From an uncultured Prevotellaceae bacterium (GTDB lineage Bacteria; Bacteroidota; Bacteroidia; Bacteroidales; Muribaculaceae), in assembly GCA_900318345.1 (NCBI GenBank), contig ONKD01000016.1:1-46066 (forward strand): a DNA stretch of 46,066 bases, given 5' to 3'. The notes under the pieces were generated by a model that was given only the letters and a program-made list of their open reading frames with translations, made no database searches and was not told where the DNA came from. The translations under genes were made by a program, and so were the position numbers. Position 1 is the stretch's first letter. Every line of letters starts with the position of its first letter. Positions 33,360 to 41,410 of this stretch are shown here, one piece after another.

Positions 33360-34406
33360 TCACGGGTGCTGGGTGGGCGGCTGATTGTCCCACGAGGCGA
33401 CGATGCCGGTGAGCCACTGGCGGGCGGTGGCATCGTCCAGGCGGCCAATCTCGTCGATGAGTTGCGGGCGGTCGTCCACCAGCAACTTGAAGTGCTTCAG
33501 CAAGCGGTTATCCGCGCCACGATGAGCGGCCATCCAGTTCAGGAAACGCTGCGGATTCATCTTGTACAGCTGCGCTACATCCCACGGGAAGGGGTTGTAC
33601 TTGTAATCGGGGGCATAGGTCTCGTCAACCAGTGGAGTAAAGTCGTTCCACACGTCCATGACGCCTAGGTCTTGCTGTGAGCAAACGAGCAGGTCCCAAG
33701 CCTTGAAATCCATAGTGGCATACTCATCGACGCTGCCAGTCTTATCGACCACATGCTGACCCAAGAGCACAAAATGACCCTTGTCGTTGATGGCATAGTC
33801 CTGGTCCCAAGCCTGTTGCCACTGCGGGGCACCCTTGAGGTCGCCATCATAGTCCATGAGGCAACGCCCCATGACGCGATGCAAGGTCACACGATTGGGA
33901 CTCGAGAAAGTGAAATAGCTGTCAAGGGTGAAGGAATTGTCATCATCGGGGTTAGAGAGGTCGCAGCGCCACACCAGATGCAGCTCGCGCGCATTGATGG
34001 CATCGAGCAACTTGCCCTGGCGATCATAGGTCATCAGGTCCACACAATACCCCAACCCGTTGCAGCCGTAATAGGCCGCAAGCGTGATTCCGTTGCCAAC
34101 ATCGCGCACGCCCAGCAGCAGCCAGTTGCTCATCGCACTGGCAAAACTGCCGCCAGCGAGCACGACTAGCGCCTGGTACTGCTCACGAGAGAGCGCTTCC
34201 CCCTTCAAGTCGTCAAGCGTCTGATTGGGGTCGCCACAATACACGTCGGGCAAGGTGAGGCTGTCGCCCAACATCAGTTCATCGTTTATCGTGATGCCCT
34301 GATTGTCGAGAAAAGCAAACTGCTCATTTTCTACTTTTCCATTCCCGCCACATGCGGCTAGCAACAGGGTGCTCGCCAGTAATATCAGTAGTCTTGTCTT
34401 TCTCAT
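33360..34406 (-). CDS. Lipoprotein of unknown function, related to the one at 30562
   Basis: 348 residues from the ATG at 34406; a 51-codon upstream extension lacks a signal and crosses the promoter, so it was rejected. The signal MRKTRLLILLASTLLLAAC ends at lipidated Cys19. The body has VLAGGSFASAMSNWLLLGVRDVGNGITLAAYYG, LMTYDRQGKLLDAINARELH, and an all-helical C-terminus (FLNWMAAHRGADNRLLKHF). No known domain was recognised. It has a strong promoter at 34431-34462 and is probably the first gene of a transcript that continues into ettA, the lipoprotein at 30562 and perhaps the second C10 protease. Confidence 0.75.
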   Translation of the reverse strand: MRKTRLLILLASTLLLAACGGNGKVENEQFAFLDNQGITINDELMLGDSLTLPDVYCGDPNQTLDDLKGEALSREQYQALVVLAGGSFASAMSNWLLLGVRDVGNGITLAAYYGCNGLGYCVDLMTYDRQGKLLDAINARELHLVWRCDLSNPDDDNSFTLDSYFTFSSPNRVTLHRVMGRCLMDYDGDLKGAPQWQQAWDQDYAINDKGHFVLLGQHVVDKTGSVDEYATMDFKAWDLLVCSQQDLGVMDVWNDFTPLVDETYAPDYKYNPFPWDVAQLYKMNPQRFLNWMAAHRGADNRLLKHFKLLVDDRPQLIDEIGRLDDATARQWLTGIVASWDNQPPTQHP

Positions 34407-34430
34407 CTCACTCTCAAAATTAATAGATGG

Positions 34431-34462
34431 CAAATGTACTGCATTTTGGTCAATTGTGCAAA
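34431..34462 (-). promoter_or_regulatory. Promoter of the lipoprotein-ettA cluster
   Basis: On the minus strand: TTTG (34462-34459), a 20-bp spacer, and TACATTTG (34438-34431), a full consensus match 24 bp before the ATG at 34406. The opposing gene at 34514 has its own -7 box at 34502-34509. Confidence 0.75.
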
Positions 34463-34513
34463 TAATCGGGAGAAGTGGGGGTGCCGTGGGGAGTTTTTTT
34501 GTAATTTTGCAGG

Positions 34514-35326
34514 ATGATGGAAGGGAAAAACAAAATTGACATACAGCATCCCGAGGCATGGGAACTGCTTGTCCTTGTCGAGGATGAGCAAGTGAGCTAC
34601 ATCCTTTATACGCCCTCGGTCGATGGTTCGCTCATCACCGGTGAAGTCGAGCGGGCTGACGACAGCCTGCAAGCCCTGGAGGATGCTATATATGATACAG
34701 GCGAGTTGCTCAACGAGTACAAACGTACCCGGGTCATCGTTCACTCCAACCACTTTGTGCTGCTGCCGCTGGATACACCCGATGACGACTGCACCCTGCT
34801 CTTGCACGAGGCATTTCCCGATGACGATGGTGATGTCGCCTTGAGCCCCATGGCACAAAACGGCGTAAAAATCGCTTACTTGATGCCGCGTGGTTTACAG
34901 GCATTCCTGGGACGCACGTTCAACTATCCCACTCTGTACCATCACCTGTCTCCGTTGTGTGAGCATTTCAAGCAGGAGCAATGCCAAGACAACCGCTCCC
35001 GCATGCTCTTGAACCTGAGAAATGGGCACATGGATATAGCCGTTTACTGTGATGGCTCGCTGCAGTGTGCTAACACCTACCCGCTCTCGAATGTCGACGA
35101 TGCGGTTTACTATGCGTTGAACGTTTGGCGCACCCATGGCTTAGACCAGTTGAACGACGAATTGCAAATAACCGGAAATCACCCACTGTGTGCCGCCATG
35201 ACGACCAAACTGCGTGAATTTGTGAAACATGTGATGCCCTTTGCCTTCCCGACTGCCGCCATGCGACTGGGACGCAACGCAATACAGGCACCGCTAGAAC
35301 TAATCCTGCTTGCCCTATGCGAATAA
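34514..35326 (+). CDS. DUF3822 family protein
   Basis: 270 residues; the start is MMEGKNKIDIQHPEAWELLVLVEDEQVSYILY. The family is Bacteroidetes-specific and predicted to have an actin/hexokinase-like duplicated fold; its role is unknown. Visible family traits: VSYILYTPS, RTRVIVHSNHFVLLPL, a central IAVYCDGSLQCANTYPL strand pair followed by DDAVYYALNVW, and a C-terminal half ending LELILLALCE. It overlaps rsmD by 10 bp, the usual Bacteroidetes neighbour, which suggests a link to ribosome building. A TAATTTTG box (34502-34509) ends only four bases before the first ATG, so the mRNA may have almost no leader. Confidence 0.88.
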   Translation: MMEGKNKIDIQHPEAWELLVLVEDEQVSYILYTPSVDGSLITGEVERADDSLQALEDAIYDTGELLNEYKRTRVIVHSNHFVLLPLDTPDDDCTLLLHEAFPDDDGDVALSPMAQNGVKIAYLMPRGLQAFLGRTFNYPTLYHHLSPLCEHFKQEQCQDNRSRMLLNLRNGHMDIAVYCDGSLQCANTYPLSNVDDAVYYALNVWRTHGLDQLNDELQITGNHPLCAAMTTKLREFVKHVMPFAFPTAAMRLGRNAIQAPLELILLALCE

Positions 35327-35871
35327 TCAGCGGAAAATACGGGCGTCGCCGTTTTGACGTGCCCACTAATATCACCGCCCGCCCCACAACCGACATGGCG
35401 CGCGAGAATCTCTTTAACGTGCTGGGTAACATCATCGACCTCGAGGGTGTGACTGTGCTCGACCTGTTTGCCGGCACAGGTGCCATGAGTTTTGAGTTCT
35501 TGTCACGCGGTGCCGCCCACGTCACCGCCGTTGAGAAAGCGCGCACCCAGGCCGAGTTCATCAAGCGTGTGCAGGGCCAGTTAAACGACCCTAACCTCAC
35601 CTTAGTTCGTGGCGACGTGTTCAAGTTCCTTGCCACGTGCCGACAATCGTTTGACGTGATATTTGCCGACCCGCCCTATGACCTGCCACGTTTCGGGGAG
35701 ATTCCCAAGCTGGTGCTCGAGTCGCCGCTCGTGCATGAGGGCACGCTGTTCATCATGGAGCACCCGCGTGAACACGATTTCTCTGCCCTGCCCCATTTCG
35801 CCCAGCAACGGGTCTATGGCAAGGTCAATTTCTCACTGTTTGAAATCAACAACACCAATTCTGAATCATGA
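35317..35871 (+). CDS. rsmD: 16S rRNA (guanine966-N2)-methyltransferase RsmD
   Basis: 184 residues. It methylates G966 of 16S rRNA in the small subunit. The N-terminal MRIISGKYGRRRFDVP is the family start, followed by RPTTDMARENLFNVLG, the SAM-binding motif VLDLFAGTGAMSFEFLSRGA (about 48-67), VEKARTQAEFIK, and the catalytic DPPY in VIFADPPYDLP (about 112-122). It overlaps DUF3822 at its start (10 bp), and its stop overlaps the SusC start (ATGA, 4 bp). Confidence 0.96.
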   Translation: MRIISGKYGRRRFDVPTNITARPTTDMARENLFNVLGNIIDLEGVTVLDLFAGTGAMSFEFLSRGAAHVTAVEKARTQAEFIKRVQGQLNDPNLTLVRGDVFKFLATCRQSFDVIFADPPYDLPRFGEIPKLVLESPLVHEGTLFIMEHPREHDFSALPHFAQQRVYGKVNFSLFEINNTNSES

Positions 35872-38570
35872 AAATCCGTTTATATTTGAGATTGATGGCC
35901 CTTGCTGGACTGCTGTCGGCTGGTCTGCCCATGAGTTCTCAGACTATTATACCCGCTGATAGCGCTACCCGTGTGATGTCACCCACCGTGGTCACCGCCG
36001 AGCAGGTGAGCCAGCAGCAGGTCACCAATCCTCTGGAGGCTATCACTGGACGAGTTGCTGGCGTGACCATCCAGAAAAGCAACAACGGCGCTGCAGCAAT
36101 GAATGCTGTGCGTGTGCGCGGCACCACATCGGTCACGGGAGGCAACGACCCGTTGATTATCGTTGACGGCGTGTTTGGCGACCTGAGCACATTATCATCG
36201 ATTTATCCGTCAGATATCGAGAGTTTCACGATTCTTAAGGATGCCAGCGAAATTGCCCAATATGGCTCGCGTGGCGCATCGGGTGTCATCGAGGTAGTTA
36301 CCAAGAAAGGCGACGCCCATCGAGCCACCATCACCTATAACGGCAAGGTGGGTCTCACCCACGTTAGCAAAAACCTCAAGATGCTCAACGCTGACGGTTA
36401 CCGCGATGCCATCAGAACTCTGGGTAACATGCTCATCGACAAGGGTTACAACACCGATTGGCAGAAGGCTATCCAGCAAACCGCCTTTATTCAAGATCAT
36501 CATGTCGCTTTCATGGGCGGTGGCGACCATTCGGGTTACCGCGTATCGCTCGGATACATGGACCATGACGGGGTCATCCTGCACGACAAGTTACGCAACT
36601 TGACAAGCAACATGAACATGTATCAACGCATGTTTAACGACCTGTTGACCATTGAGGTGGGCATGTTTGGCAACGTGCAGAAAGGGCTAACGGCAGTTTA
36701 CGATGTGCAGAAGACCTTCTACTCGGCACAGGCATGGAATCCCACATTCGGCACCGAGCGAAACAGTACTGGAGGTTGGGACGGCTTCACTTACGCCAAC
36801 CAGATCAATCATCCGCTGGCACTGATGGACAGCCGCACCCAGGACAAGACAACCCACCTGAGCACCCATGCCAAGCTCACATTCAACCTGACACCCAACT
36901 GGACACTGTCCTTCTTCGGCGCTTACAGCCACAACGAGGTCGAGACGGCACAATTCCTGCCGACAAGCATCTGGAGCGGCGGCAAGGGCTACCGCAGCAG
37001 CGCCAAGACCGAGTCATGGCTCGGCAATGCCATCGTGACATGGGACAAAACGCTGGGCCGCAACCATTTCAACGTAATGGGGCTTGCCGAGGTTGAGCGC
37101 AACATCCACACGGGATTCTACACCACCACAACAGGTTTCTCCAGCAACGATATCGGCATTGACGCTATCCAAGCGGGTGCCGTGACGCTGTGGGACGGCA
37201 CAGGCAGTTACCGCAAAGCACCTTCACTGGTTTCATTCATGGCACGAGTCAACTATGACTACGACAACCGTTACTCATTGACCTTCGCGGCCCGTACCGA
37301 CGGCTCGTCAAAGTTTGCCAGCGGCAACCAATGGGGTTTCTTCCCCTCGGTCTCGGCTTCATGGAATATAGGTAACGAAGCGTTTTTAAGCGATGTGGAT
37401 TGGCTCGATGACCTGAAGTGGAGCGTTGGCTACGGTCTAGCGGGTAATCAAGGTGCAGTGGACAGTTACATGGCTCAAAATGTCCTCACGCCTGCGGGCA
37501 TCGCTCCAGTGGGCCAAAACATGGCGGTAACGCTCGATGTCCTGCTCAATGCCAACCCTGACCTCAAATGGGAAGTGAAGCACAGTTTCAACACCGGATT
37601 GAGCGCGGCTTTTTTGGGCAATCGCATCATCACCTCGCTTGATTTCTATGTTTCCAAGACTTCCGACATGCTCTACCTCTATAATGTGGGCGTGCCGCCC
37701 TTCAGTTACAACAAGTTGCTCGACAATCTGGGGTCGATGCGCAACAGCGGTGTCGAGTTGGCACTAGGTTTCTCGCCGCTCACCTCACGCGATATGGAAT
37801 TGAATATCAACGCCAATATCGCCTATCAGTACAACAAACTGCTGTCCTTGAGCGGCTATTATATGGATTACTGGCTGGAGGCTCCCGGCGAGGTGGACCT
37901 GGTCAACCTGAACGGAGCTGGTTTCCACGGTGGCAACAATCACATTGTTTATCAGATGGTAGGTCAACCCCTGGGCGTGTTCTACCTGCCGCACTGCACG
38001 GGCCTCAAGAGTGACGGGCATGGTGGCTATGTGTATGAAATCGCCGACCTCGACAATTCGGGCGACATCAACATCGCTAATGGCAAGGATCGCCGCGTGT
38101 GTGGCCAAGCGATGCCTAAGGTGTTGCTAGGCAGTAACATCAATTACCGTTTCAAGCACTGGGATGTGACCTTGCAGATCAACGGTGCCTTTGGACACAA
38201 GATTTACAACGGCACCGCCTTGACCTACATGAATATGACCAGTTTGCCGGGTTATAATGTTTTGGCCGACGCCCCTGGACGCGCAATCAACGACCAGACC
38301 GCAACCGACTACTGGCTGGAGCGCGGTGACTATATAGACTTTGACTACCTCACCCTGGGCTGGAACGTACCCTTGAGCAAGGCGCTGATGCGCACCATCA
38401 GCCGCCTGCGCCTGGCGCTCACAATAGATAACCTGGGCACCATCACTGGTTATTCGGGTCTGACACCCGTCATCAACAGTTCTTCGGTCAACGGCACCTT
38501 GGGTGTCGATGACAAGAACATCTATCCCGTTACCCGTTCTTATCATCTGGGAGTCACATTAACCTTCTAA
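35868..38570 (+). CDS. SusC/RagA-family TonB-dependent outer-membrane transporter, short form
   Basis: 900 residues. A signal peptide (about 1-24) is followed directly by the plug domain: EAITGRVAGVTIQKSN, MNAVRVRGTTSV, NDPLIIVDGVFGDL, IESFTILKDASEIAQYGSRGASGVIEVVTKKG (about 124-155), then a barrel ending in a strand with final Phe. Members take up large ligands across the outer membrane with a SusD lid. The usual N-terminal carboxypeptidase-regulatory-like domain and the long VVVTGYGTQKK plug start are missing, which explains the length (typical members have about 1000). It begins inside the rsmD stop and is followed 11 bp later by its SusD partner. No sugar-degrading enzymes are nearby, so the ligand is not obvious. 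Confidence 0.93.
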   Translation: MKIRLYLRLMALAGLLSAGLPMSSQTIIPADSATRVMSPTVVTAEQVSQQQVTNPLEAITGRVAGVTIQKSNNGAAAMNAVRVRGTTSVTGGNDPLIIVDGVFGDLSTLSSIYPSDIESFTILKDASEIAQYGSRGASGVIEVVTKKGDAHRATITYNGKVGLTHVSKNLKMLNADGYRDAIRTLGNMLIDKGYNTDWQKAIQQTAFIQDHHVAFMGGGDHSGYRVSLGYMDHDGVILHDKLRNLTSNMNMYQRMFNDLLTIEVGMFGNVQKGLTAVYDVQKTFYSAQAWNPTFGTERNSTGGWDGFTYANQINHPLALMDSRTQDKTTHLSTHAKLTFNLTPNWTLSFFGAYSHNEVETAQFLPTSIWSGGKGYRSSAKTESWLGNAIVTWDKTLGRNHFNVMGLAEVERNIHTGFYTTTTGFSSNDIGIDAIQAGAVTLWDGTGSYRKAPSLVSFMARVNYDYDNRYSLTFAARTDGSSKFASGNQWGFFPSVSASWNIGNEAFLSDVDWLDDLKWSVGYGLAGNQGAVDSYMAQNVLTPAGIAPVGQNMAVTLDVLLNANPDLKWEVKHSFNTGLSAAFLGNRIITSLDFYVSKTSDMLYLYNVGVPPFSYNKLLDNLGSMRNSGVELALGFSPLTSRDMELNINANIAYQYNKLLSLSGYYMDYWLEAPGEVDLVNLNGAGFHGGNNHIVYQMVGQPLGVFYLPHCTGLKSDGHGGYVYEIADLDNSGDINIANGKDRRVCGQAMPKVLLGSNINYRFKHWDVTLQINGAFGHKIYNGTALTYMNMTSLPGYNVLADAPGRAINDQTATDYWLERGDYIDFDYLTLGWNVPLSKALMRTISRLRLALTIDNLGTITGYSGLTPVINSSSVNGTLGVDDKNIYPVTRSYHLGVTLTF

Positions 38571-38581
38571 TTGAAATCATC

Positions 38582-40222
38582 ATGAAACGATATATCACTT
38601 ATAGCCTATTGATAGTCGCTGCCACATTGCTGATGGCTTCATGTGACAAGTTCCTCGAGGATAACCCCACCGACCGATTGCCTGAGGACGAGGCCTATAA
38701 CACAGTTACCGACCTGTGGAATAATGCCTTGGGAAGCATCTACCTCAACATTGGCGGTAGCGCTCCCTCACAGGGATTGCAAGGCACCGCACGCGGCGTG
38801 TGGGACCTGAACACTTTCTCGACCGATGAGGCGATGATTCCCACAAGAGGTACCGACTGGTATGACGGCGGCATCTGGCAGAACCTGTTCCTGCATCGCT
38901 TTGGCAATGTCGATTTCACGGGTGACACATGGAATTACCTCTTCAAGGAGGTGCTCGCTTGTAACCGGGCCCTTGAGCGCATCGATGCGTTTGAAAAGGC
39001 ACATCCTGGCCAGGACGTCAAGGAGTTGCGTGCCGAGGCTCGTGCCCTGCGGGCGATGTTCTTGTTCTATGCTATGGACCTTTATGGCCGTGTGCCTGTT
39101 TTCTTGAGTTCCAACCCCACGGTGCAGGAAATGAAACTGCAGGACCGTTCGGTGGCATTCAAGCACATAGTCAGCGAGCTGCAAGCAGCCGAGAATGATC
39201 TTTCCCGCGTACCGAGTCGCAAGTTTGGAGAGTACTACGGTCGCATGACGGCCTCAGTAGCGGAGTTCCTCTTGGCGAAGGTGCTGTTGAATGCCGAAGT
39301 CTATGCCGATGATGATTGGACCGATGCCCAGCACCCCGATGCCTCGACGATGACGTGGGACGTCAATGGCGAGACACTGAACACCTGGCAAGCGGTAGAG
39401 CGATACTGTAATGCTATCTCGAGCAACGGTTTCAAACTGGCAGATGATTTCAAGGACAACTTCAGCATCAGCAACGAGGAGTCACCCGAGCTGATATTCA
39501 CCATACCGATGGACATCTACAACTATTCTAACCGCTTCAGCCAGCAGTTCCGCTCGTTGCATTACAACCATGCGTCGGCGCTGGGACTGAATGGAGAGAA
39601 CGGCCCGTGTGCCACGATCGAGGCGATGAAGACATTCGGCTATGGCAAGGGTATTGATACGGATATGAGACTGTACTGGACTTATTATTATGACCAGGTC
39701 TATCATGACCAGACAGGTGAACCTGTCACGCTCGATGATGGATCGCAGTTGGTTTACTACCCGATGGCGGTGAAACTCGACCTCACTAATGACCCCTATG
39801 AGAAGACGGCTGGTGCAAGAATGAAAAAATATGAGATTGACCTGGCTGCAATGAGCGATGGACAGTTGCGCCGCAACGACATTGTGCTATTCCGTTATGC
39901 CGACGTGCTGTTGATGCAGTGCGAGGCCATGCTGCGAGACGGCAGAGCAGGTGCCCAAGCCGATGCCCTGCTCAACTGGGTGCGTCAGCGTGTCGGCATG
40001 GCTTGGCGTCCCGCTACGCTTGACAATCTACTTGAGGAGCGCATGTTGGAACTGGCTTGGGAGGGATGGCGCCGCAACGACCTCATCCGCTTCGGCATGT
40101 TCACGCGGCCTTACACCGACCGTCCGCAAACCGATGCTGACCGCATGGGCTATACCCTCGTGTTCCCCATTCCCGGTGAGACGCTCAGCGCCTGCGGCAG
40201 CGCACAGAATCCAGGATATTGA
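38582..40222 (+). CDS. SusD/RagB-family surface lipoprotein
   Basis: 546 residues. The lipoprotein signal MKRYITYSLLIVAATLLMASC ends at Cys21, followed by DKFLEDNPTDRLPEDEAYNT, the usual SusD N-terminus. TPR-like helices follow: ELRAEARALRAMFLFYAMDLYGRVPVF (about 140-166) carries the family RALRAYYY-LYG pattern, and DIVLFRYADVLLMQCEAMLRDG, RQRVGM and LEERMLELAWEGWRRNDLIRFG form the C-terminal family block. It forms the lid over the SusC transporter gene 11 bp upstream. The Fur-family gene starts 14 bp after its stop, so all three are probably in one transcript. Confidence 0.95.
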   Translation: MKRYITYSLLIVAATLLMASCDKFLEDNPTDRLPEDEAYNTVTDLWNNALGSIYLNIGGSAPSQGLQGTARGVWDLNTFSTDEAMIPTRGTDWYDGGIWQNLFLHRFGNVDFTGDTWNYLFKEVLACNRALERIDAFEKAHPGQDVKELRAEARALRAMFLFYAMDLYGRVPVFLSSNPTVQEMKLQDRSVAFKHIVSELQAAENDLSRVPSRKFGEYYGRMTASVAEFLLAKVLLNAEVYADDDWTDAQHPDASTMTWDVNGETLNTWQAVERYCNAISSNGFKLADDFKDNFSISNEESPELIFTIPMDIYNYSNRFSQQFRSLHYNHASALGLNGENGPCATIEAMKTFGYGKGIDTDMRLYWTYYYDQVYHDQTGEPVTLDDGSQLVYYPMAVKLDLTNDPYEKTAGARMKKYEIDLAAMSDGQLRRNDIVLFRYADVLLMQCEAMLRDGRAGAQADALLNWVRQRVGMAWRPATLDNLLEERMLELAWEGWRRNDLIRFGMFTRPYTDRPQTDADRMGYTLVFPIPGETLSACGSAQNPGY

Positions 40223-40236
40223 AAATTGAATGTGAA

Positions 40237-40674
40237 ATGACTGACGAATCGAAATACATCACGCGGCTGGAAGCCCACGACGTGAAGCCCACGGCGTTGC
40301 GCATCCTGTTGCTGCGCACCATGATGGGCCATGACGATGCCTTCTCGCTACAAAGTCTCGAGGACGAGCTAGACACGGTCGACAAATCGACCATCTACCG
40401 CACCATCACCCTGTTCTTGACCCACCACCTCATCCATGCCATCGACGACGGCACAGGGATGTTCAAGTATGCCGTGTGCAGTCCAGATTGCCACTGCGGT
40501 GAGGACGACAGCACCATCGACCACATGCATGCCCACTTCAATTGCGAGCGCTGTGGCCGCACCTTCTGCCTGCAGACGACCCAAGTGCCCATCGTGGCCC
40601 TGCCCGGGAATTTCAAGGTACACAGCGTCAACTACGTGCTCAAGGGCCTGTGCCCCGACTGCTTGAGGCAATAA
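40237..40674 (+). CDS. Fur-family transcriptional regulator
   Basis: 145 residues from the ATG at 40237; a TTG start at 40219 overlapping susD is possible but less likely. The winged helix has HDVKPTALRILLLRTM and KSTIYRTITLFLTHHLIHAI. The dimer part has HMHAHFNCERCGRTFCLQ (96-113; His plus Cys103/Cys106) and a C-terminal CPDC (139-142), giving a structural four-Cys zinc site. A Cys-rich insertion (CSPDCHCGEDDSTIDH, 81-96) may add a metal or redox site. The family includes Fur, Zur and PerR; which metal or peroxide it senses cannot be read. It follows the SusCD pair closely, so it may respond to what that pair imports. Confidence 0.9.
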   Translation: MTDESKYITRLEAHDVKPTALRILLLRTMMGHDDAFSLQSLEDELDTVDKSTIYRTITLFLTHHLIHAIDDGTGMFKYAVCSPDCHCGEDDSTIDHMHAHFNCERCGRTFCLQTTQVPIVALPGNFKVHSVNYVLKGLCPDCLRQ

Positions 40675-40691
40675 TCCAGCACTCCTTTCGT

Positions 40692-40699
40692 TAAATTTG
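40692..40699 (+). promoter_or_regulatory. -7 box before mtgA
   Basis: TAAATTTG at 40692-40699 matches the TAnnTTTG box, 15 bp before the mtgA ATG at 40715. No well-spaced TTTG was found upstream. It suggests that mtgA can be transcribed apart from the SusCD-Fur genes. Confidence 0.5.
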
Positions 40700-40714
40700 C
40701 AAGTACGACTAACA

Positions 40715-41407
40715 ATGAAGACAATAACCCGCTGGTTGCGCAACATACTCATCTTCTTTTTCACCTCGACCATCCTGGCAGTGGTGATTCTGAAGTTTAT
40801 CCCTGTATATGTCACGCCATTGATGCTCATCCGTGCCGTGGAGCAAGTGATTGACGGTGAGGCCCCCGAGATCAACCACCGCTGGGTGCCCCTGGAACAA
40901 ATCAACCACAACCTGCCCCAAGCGGTGATGGCAAGCGAGGACAACCTGTTCCTGAAACACAGCGGCTTTGACCTGGAACAGATACAAAAAGCTCAGATCG
41001 AAGCCCAAGAGGGCAAGCGGCAGCGCGGCGCGAGCACCATCAGCCAGCAGACGGCCCGCAATGTCTTCCTGTGGCAACACCGGTCATGGCTGCGCAAGGG
41101 TCTGGAAGCCTATTTCACATTCCTGATTGAGGGCATCTGGGGCAAGGAGCGCATTATGGAAGTCTATCTCAACTCCATCGAGATGGGGCCTGGCATCTAT
41201 GGCGCTGACGCCGTGGCACGTATCAATTTTGGCACCACGCCCGACAAGCTCACCAAAGCCCAAAGCGCCTATATCGCCGTGTCGCTGCCCAATCCCCTGC
41301 ATCGCGACAGCGGCCATCCCTCGGCAAAGATGAAAAAGATGCAAAAAACCATCCTCAAGCGCATGAAGCAAATCGACCAGTTCCCCAAGGATGCCTGCGC
41401 CAAGTAA
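40715..41407 (+). CDS. mtgA: Monofunctional peptidoglycan glycosyltransferase
   Basis: 230 residues from the ATG at 40715. It is a GT51 enzyme that polymerises lipid II into glycan strands and has no transpeptidase domain. A single N-terminal membrane anchor (about 6-28) is followed by the signature blocks: QAVMASEDNLFLKHSGFD with the catalytic Glu, RGASTISQQTARNVFL, KERIMEVYLNSIEMGPGIYGAD and a third-motif SAYIAVSLPNP. The length is normal. It converges on the acyltransferase gene with only 3 bp between the stop codons and no visible terminator. Confidence 0.95.
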   Translation: MKTITRWLRNILIFFFTSTILAVVILKFIPVYVTPLMLIRAVEQVIDGEAPEINHRWVPLEQINHNLPQAVMASEDNLFLKHSGFDLEQIQKAQIEAQEGKRQRGASTISQQTARNVFLWQHRSWLRKGLEAYFTFLIEGIWGKERIMEVYLNSIEMGPGIYGADAVARINFGTTPDKLTKAQSAYIAVSLPNPLHRDSGHPSAKMKKMQKTILKRMKQIDQFPKDACAK

Positions 41408-41410
41408 TAG

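Noticed and set aside
34407-34559. Upstream extension of the lipoprotein at 33360
   Set aside because: It crosses the promoter at 34431-34462 and has no signal. The ATG at 34406 gives a clean lipoprotein start.
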